Origin: Nautilus pompilius
Taxonomy: Eukaryota; Mollusca; Cephalopoda; Nautilida; Nautilidae
Assembly (NCBI GenBank): GCA_018389105.1
Contig: JACATO010001120.1
Location: 744,001 to 808,000 of the forward strand
Reading direction: 5' to 3'
Length of the DNA: 64,000 nucleotides
This document shows positions 61,201 through 64,000 of the stretch, one piece after another. Made by a program: the position numbers and the translations under genes. Positions within the stretch are counted from its first letter, which is position 1, and each line of letters begins with the position of its first letter. The notes beneath the pieces are model-generated. The model searched no databases. It saw only the letters and a list, made by a program, of their open reading frames with translations, and was not told the origin of the DNA.

Positions 61201-61602
61201 CATTTTATTAATTCTTAGTTTTCTTTTTAAATTTTAAAACTATTTATTCTTTTGTGTATATTTCAGAACTTTCTTCACTTTCATTGAAGTCTAAAAGCAT
61301 GACCACTGCCTCAGAAAAATCTCCATCTCAAGGTTTGTTTGTGCCAGGGTTAATTAAAAGCTTTATGAACAAGAATATAACTATCTGCTTACACTCATAT
61401 TTAATATCTAATTTTTATATAATTTCTGCAGTAAACCTCTATATACATATATTCAAATTTCAGATGATCGGGTGGATGAATTAAGGATAATATTTTTGGA
61501 GGAGGAGATTCGAAAGTTCAGACATGTAGTACAGGAAAATAGAAACCGCAATGCCTATCTAAGTCAGTTGCTTGATCATTCAGAAGACCGAAGGAGACGA
61601 CA
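27870..61602 (+). CDS. CCDC74: CCDC74/CCDC92-family coiled-coil protein, 5' part, six proposed exons
   Basis: The exon 1 end (HLEKNIAFIRKQHQEVLCCL, HQEIDKLRKENK) followed by DLQFKIVMN in the exon at 41511 matches the N-terminal coiled-coil domain of human CCDC74 (EKSLQFLQQQHSEML, EIEHLKRENKDLHYKLIMN) across the splice junction. Proteins of this family are reported at centrioles, cilia and spindles; here that is only inferred. All exon junctions are in phase 1. With both alternative exons included, about 390 residues are visible, and the last donor (phase 2) leads to exons beyond the window. CCDC92 is the main alternative name, but the N-terminal match favours CCDC74. Confidence 0.82.
28210..31504. 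other. CCDC74: CCDC74-like intron 1
   Basis: AT-rich intron between the two tandem exons. It holds an (ATT)n run at 28240-28271 and a minus-strand SINE at 29090-29410. A long open frame at 30723-30956 is AT-rich and has no splice support. Confidence 0.5.
29090..29410 (-). repeat. tRNA-derived SINE, well-kept tRNA head
   Basis: On the minus strand the head reads AGCGGTGGTCAAGTGGTACT, then CCCAAGTTCGAATCCCGGTC, with box A-like and near-perfect box B (GTTCGAATCC) elements. The body beyond the head does not obviously match the main family. It is not a tRNA gene: no acceptor-stem pairing was seen. Confidence 0.65.
31505..31825 (+). CDS. CCDC74: CCDC74-like exon 2, diverged tandem copy of exon 1
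   Basis: The acceptor TTGTTACTAG|TA follows a T-rich tract and the donor is ACATAG|GTAAGT. It encodes MSQLPPLYSP, HLQKCIEFIQKQQEDVLYWL and HQEIDKLRKKN, parallel to exon 1 (MTQLPPLSSL, HLEKNIAFIRKQHQEVLCCL, HQEIDKLRKEN). It is 107 codons and phase 1 at both ends, so a transcript may include exon 1 alone or both in frame. The frame is fully open, with no sign of decay. Confidence 0.75.
32790..33090 (+). repeat. tRNA-derived SINE, main family
   Basis: AGTAGACAACTGAACCGTCA, ACCTCCCTGGCATGGTTTAT and CCACATCTAAAAGTGAAGTT follow the family order of copies at 2820 and 46378. Confidence 0.7.
33280..34260 (-). pseudogene. Pogo/Tigger-like transposase relic
   Basis: On the minus strand from 34253: MSGKIRKNLTIIERQSICRV resembles the start of the CENP-B-type helix-turn-helix of pogo transposases. 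Near 33990-33730 come WWRCQHNTAMKRVGSDVSPE and NFSALLQECSAEDISTW, parallel to the W..R.....V.GE..... LP.LL..Y...DIFN.DE region; the catalytic DE pair is lost. Near 33650-33690 a shifted frame gives RKSANPSHFFKQ, matching IGKS..PR.FK. Frame shifts and stops show a dead copy. Confidence 0.68.
36280..36910 (+). pseudogene. Tc1-like transposase relic
   Basis: Pieces in several frames keep the Tc1 order: FVLFADECRFCLDLTD (catalytic DES region, here DEC), then GRNLL...KTDLYACQNGTMSG, IVDQYLEQETVV and SAHSPDLRFPL (SPDLNPIE region), then RLIRNIRHQCQSLIQ at the C-terminus. Stops and frame shifts are frequent. Terminal repeats were not identified. Confidence 0.72.
40170..40520 (-). repeat. tRNA-derived SINE, minus strand
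   Basis: On the minus strand: GTAGTCCAGTGGACTGCTAA, then GCCTAAGTTCGAATCCAGGT (box B), then TTCTTCACCAGCTGGCTGTG and GATTTCTAGTAC. The body matches the main family copies at 46378 and 54040. Confidence 0.7.
41511..41645 (+). CDS. CCDC74: CCDC74-like exon 3 (45 codons)
   Basis: The acceptor is TTTTTTTTCAG|AT and the donor GAAAAAG|GTGAGT, phase 1 both ends. It starts DLQFKIVMNENSPSPTDDLE, completing the NKDL-Y/F-K-IVMN motif of the family domain, then continues acidic and disordered. Confidence 0.87.
42241..42957 (+). mobile_element. Internally deleted mariner-like element with TIRs
   Basis: The left end TATATAAAGTCCTGTTACTA and the complement of the right end CCAAAGAATCCTGTTACTAT begin inverted repeats of about 50 bp that continue into a shared ATAAATCTAGAAA-like segment. 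Inside, from about 42510, IFQQDKAPFQYAIKVCAYLS, EIFPDRWIGHSGP, SSDLTPMVFFFWG and HLKTGFNCCIDNDGGSVE keep the order of the DD(D/E) C-terminal half of mariner-group transposases. The N-terminal half is absent and stops interrupt the frame. Confidence 0.8.
46378..46690 (+). repeat. tRNA-derived SINE, main family
   Basis: TATTATTGGACTTCATGGTT, GGCCCAAGTTTGATTCCTGG (box B-like), CTCCCTTCCTGGCATGGTTT and TTCTCCCACATCCAAAAATT are in family order. It is one of the best kept copies here. Confidence 0.8.
48560..48840 (-). repeat. tRNA-derived SINE, main family, minus strand
   Basis: On the minus strand the order GGTGGTTAAACTGTGGGACT, TACCTCGCTGGCGTGGTTTC, CATCTGAAAACGAAGATTTA follows the family. Confidence 0.65.
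49365..49610 (+). repeat. tRNA-derived SINE, main family
   Basis: GGTTACTAGACTGCTATGGT, CTCCCTTGGTGTGGTTTCTC and the tail GGCACTACGCTGCTTCACCA resemble the copies at 46378 and 54040. Confidence 0.65.
51768..51985 (+). repeat. Second SINE type with tRNA-Ala-like head
   Basis: GGACTCTGTAGCATAGTAGA, CTTGCAAGC and CTAGGTTCAGTTCTTGG resemble the D, anticodon (TGC) and T arms of a tRNA-Ala. A central stretch CCTTAGGCAAGGTCCCTTAC, resembling the GGCAAGTCACTTAAC-type core domain of some ancient SINEs, follows. The arms are mutated, so it is not a functional tRNA. Confidence 0.6.
54040..54320 (+). repeat. tRNA-derived SINE, main family
   Basis: GGTTAGACTACTGGGCTGAT, CCACGTCTAAAAATGAAGAC, TTCTAGCAGGGATTTCCCTG and GCACTATGCTGCTCC follow the family order. 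Confidence 0.78.
55291..55461 (+). CDS. CCDC74: Probable CCDC74-like exon 4 (57 codons)
   Basis: The acceptor is AAGTTTGCAG|AA and the donor ATGAAG|GTGAGT, phase 1 at both ends like its neighbours. It encodes MMHLESFHCEYRRYQGMEIT, LPLQQCGKYSVPAGF and NRRKYCKKTVNLIHNE. Good splice sites, matching phase and complex composition support it. I do not recall a direct counterpart in human CCDC74, so its assignment to this gene rests on position and phase. Confidence 0.62.
55462..61266. other. CCDC74: CCDC74-like intron 4
   Basis: AT-rich intron. A possible decayed SINE is at 57350-57560, a GT run at 57303-57322, a TTA run at 58638-58661 and a possible transposase trace at 60640-61085. 55660-57300 and 57600-60600 show nothing recognised. 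Confidence 0.45.
60640..61085 (+). pseudogene. Possible transposase trace
   Basis: A frame reads NFYDYSPDLVFVKFLSSL, and after a frame change EDFLTNLICWKIQDGGHSSA. This resembles the YSPDL..DF.LF and F..W.....GG.. features of mariner-group transposases. Nothing recognisable lies before it and no terminal repeats were found. Confidence 0.35.
61267..61332 (+). CDS. CCDC74: CCDC74-like exon 5 (22 codons)
   Basis: The acceptor is TATATTTCAG|AA and the donor CTCAAG|GTTTGT, phase 1 both ends. It encodes a Ser/Lys-rich linker beginning ELSSLSLKSKSMTTASEKS. Skipping it would keep the frame. Confidence 0.72.
61464..61602 (+). CDS. CCDC74: CCDC74-like exon 6, second coiled coil (46 codons)
   Basis: The acceptor is CAAATTTCAG|AT and the donor CGACA|GTAAGT, entering in phase 1 and leaving in phase 2. 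It encodes VDELRIIFLEEEIRKFRHVV and NRNAYLSQLLDHSEDRRRR, a second helical segment resembling the C-terminal coiled coils of CCDC74/CCDC92. The coding region continues beyond the window. Confidence 0.75.
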
Positions 61603-64000
61603 GTAAGTTTTCTATGTTGCAATGTGAAATATAAGCTCCACCTTTATTTCTTGTTCACGATGATGTATCTATTTTAGTGATTTGTTTACTGCTCTCTTAT
61701 TTTATAAAGTCAGCATACTGCTGATATGGGAGCTTTATCTTCATTTTCTACAAACTAATGCTGTTGTTTTTTGTCTGTCGCACGGTATTAAAATGGGAGT
61801 TATCTTAAAATGAAAGAAAGTAAGAATGGAAAAATAACATTGAAAAATATACATCATTATAACAACTAAAACTTAAGTTGAAGAATATCTTAGTATTTTA
61901 TTTATAATGGTGAAAGTGGGTTAGAAAGGATACTCAATAGTTGATAACCTCTCATTAATGCTAAATGATTTAAATGTTTAACTAATGACTGATTTGTTAT
62001 ACAGTTGACCCCCGCGTAATCGCAGTTTGGCATTCGCAGCCCCGGTTATTTGTGGAATTTTCCTTAGAACCTAACTAATAATTGTTCGTGGAAACCCCCG
62101 CATATTCACGGAATCGCAAATATCTTCCGTGATTTTTTTATGGCTTTTTTCGTGGCAATATATATTTTTTCATGCTTTTTAACGCTAAATTATTAATAAC
62201 AATATAATTTACTAATTTTGTAATATAAATACTAACGTAAATTCAGCAAAATATCAATATAAAATAAACGCTATTGGCTGGAGGTTTGAAAGTAGCCAAT
62301 CAGTGAGCGTTATTCATTTCTCCTTGCTGCTGATTGGCTACTGCCCACGAGGTGCTGTCACAGGCAGATGCAGCCCCGCATCATCCCAGTTTACTGCGTG
62401 TAGCTATCTCGAGTGTTTCACTGAGTGTTGTGTTTTTTTTAAATTAAATTATTATTATATATTTACTTATATTTTTTTATTATATTTTACGTTATATTTT
62501 GACGTTTATAGGCATTTTTATGGACCACGTCCGATATTCGCGGTTTTTCACTCTTCGCGGGTGCTCTAGGAACGTAACCCCTGCGAATACTGGGGGACAG
62601 CTGTATTATGGACTTACCTTGATTTTTAAATATACTTCGGCTGCTTCTGACTGTATAATTGCTGAGCTTAACCCTGTGTGTATACACCTGGAGTGCATTT
62701 GCACCTACCATTAAAATCTGTATTATTCAGCACAGGTTGAGCCATAAGGGGATACAGTGCAGAGCTTTCATCATTAATTTGTAACAACACATCCATGTAT
62801 CACTCCAACCCTACGTGTTTTTCACTGTGGATATGTTGACTAAATATACGGTCAGTTCAACATGAATGCTATTTCTTTCGGGCTGGGGTGTAAATCTACC
62901 CCAGGTAATATAATTTAGGTAAAAATTAACTAAAACATTATTTGCAATATCTAACCATTGTTATGCTGCTAATTTAACAGGAATTTCATTAAATTTTAAC
63001 TGTTGATGTTTTCAAACATATTGGCAATAATGCTATAACTATCCTTTCGATGAGGTTAGAAACAACTTTGCATTTGTCATAGTTGTGTATAGTGCTGAGT
63101 GATATTTATGGTGTTCTTTCTTACACTATTCATATGATGTTATTACTTCCTTTACAAATTCTTGTAAAGGACTCACTAACACAACAGGATGGTTGTCTCT
63201 GAAGCATTCATTGCAAGAATAAGTAATTAATTATTTCTTGTATACCATTTAATAGTATGGTTAGTAACGTTAGCATTGGCACTGAGATCGAATCATGAAT
63301 AGTGGTGACATGAGTTTTAACAAACAAACACCTGAATTCCTTTATTAATTATTTCTTTTGATCTCTTTCCATTCTATTTGTTATGACATCCTTTGAAAAA
63401 AAATTGTGTATCAGCTCCATTTGCCCTGTAGATTTCAATCATGACTGCCACTGTGTGTTTTTATCAGTTACAGATGCTAACATCTTTCTTAATATTTTTC
63501 TGACTTATGCAGATAATAAAATCCACTTTATACATAGCGCTTGTCTATAGAAAAACTATTTGTTTCAATTTCGCAAACACTTAGCCTGTGAAAGCTATTT
63601 CCTATTTGTTAATGACATTTTTAAAATTGGCTTCTTTGTGGTCTTAATGCAATGCTGGCTTGAGGAATTAATTTTCTTGATTTGCACTTGCATGGTTTTT
63701 CCACATTCTGAACTCGGATTTGCACACATGCCACCTTGAGTCTGCTGAAGCAAAGTCTGCGGCCACTTGAGGCCATGTATTATTATTGGTCACTAGATAA
63801 CAGGTGCTGTAGTTATGTGTTTGACTACACAAGGTCTGCGTATGAAGAAACTGTATTTTAATCTGCTTACATGCACGGATAGTTTTAATTCTTTTAAAGT
63901 TGTTAACTGGTCTGCACAAACATCTTTCGCCAGATAATAACATTCAATGGGTGGAACAGTGAAACCTCACGATAAGATATTTAGGTTAGGGGCCTGTATT
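61603..64000. other. CCDC74: CCDC74-like intron 6 (incomplete) with MITE
   Basis: After the exon 6 donor no further exon was recognised up to the window end. It holds the 602-bp MITE; the rest is AT-rich. Confidence 0.5.
62002..62603. mobile_element. Pogo/Tigger-type MITE with TA target duplication
   Basis: The left end CAGTTGACCCCCGCGTAATC and the complement of the right end CAGCTGTCCCCCAGTATTCG are terminal inverted repeats of about 24 bp, flanked by TA at 62000-62001 and 62604-62605. The CCCGCG/TTCGCGG-rich ends resemble Tigger-class elements. There is no transposase frame. The interior carries three CCAAT boxes (62273, 62294 and 62333). Confidence 0.8.

Overview
The window is animal genomic DNA. 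It is AT-rich, with long introns, short GT-AG-bounded exons in consistent phase, and many decayed DNA transposons and tRNA-derived SINEs. The mixture suggests a lophotrochozoan, probably a mollusc and perhaps a cephalopod; that placement is an inference from repeat style and intron architecture and has no species marker behind it. No bacterial-type genes, CRISPR arrays, rRNA genes or intact tRNA genes were seen.

Two protein-coding genes face away from each other from a shared GC-rich segment at about 25.6-27.2 kb. On the minus strand (26140 down to 2461) lies a complete 19-exon gene for a moonraker homologue (MNR, KIAA0753/OFIP), a centriole and centriolar-satellite protein. It was rebuilt exon by exon from splice sites, reading phase and resemblance to the vertebrate protein; the model gives about 1028 residues, or about 922 without the uncertain exon 9. 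On the plus strand (27870 to at least 61602) lies the 5' part of a CCDC74/CCDC92-family coiled-coil gene. Six coding exons are proposed, and the 3' end runs off the window. Its first coding exon has a diverged tandem copy 3.3 kb downstream, and both join the next exon in the same phase.

The space between the start codons holds a TATA-less, CpG-rich segment with an NRF1-type site, two ETS-type sites and several long G-runs, which fits a bidirectional promoter for two genes of the centriole/cilium/spindle type.

The introns carry most of the repeats. These are a 3.2 kb hAT element with terminal inverted repeats, an 8-bp target duplication and a dead transposase (9253-12435), and a mariner-type fragment (6.4-7.05 kb). 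There are also Tc1-like fragments (16.5, 18.5 and 36.3 kb), a pogo/Tigger-like fragment (33.3-34.3 kb) and an internally deleted mariner-like element with terminal repeats (42.24-42.96 kb). A 602-bp pogo-type MITE with TA target sites sits at 62002-62603. About nine copies of one tRNA-derived SINE family occur on both strands, with at least one SINE of a second type at 51.8 kb.
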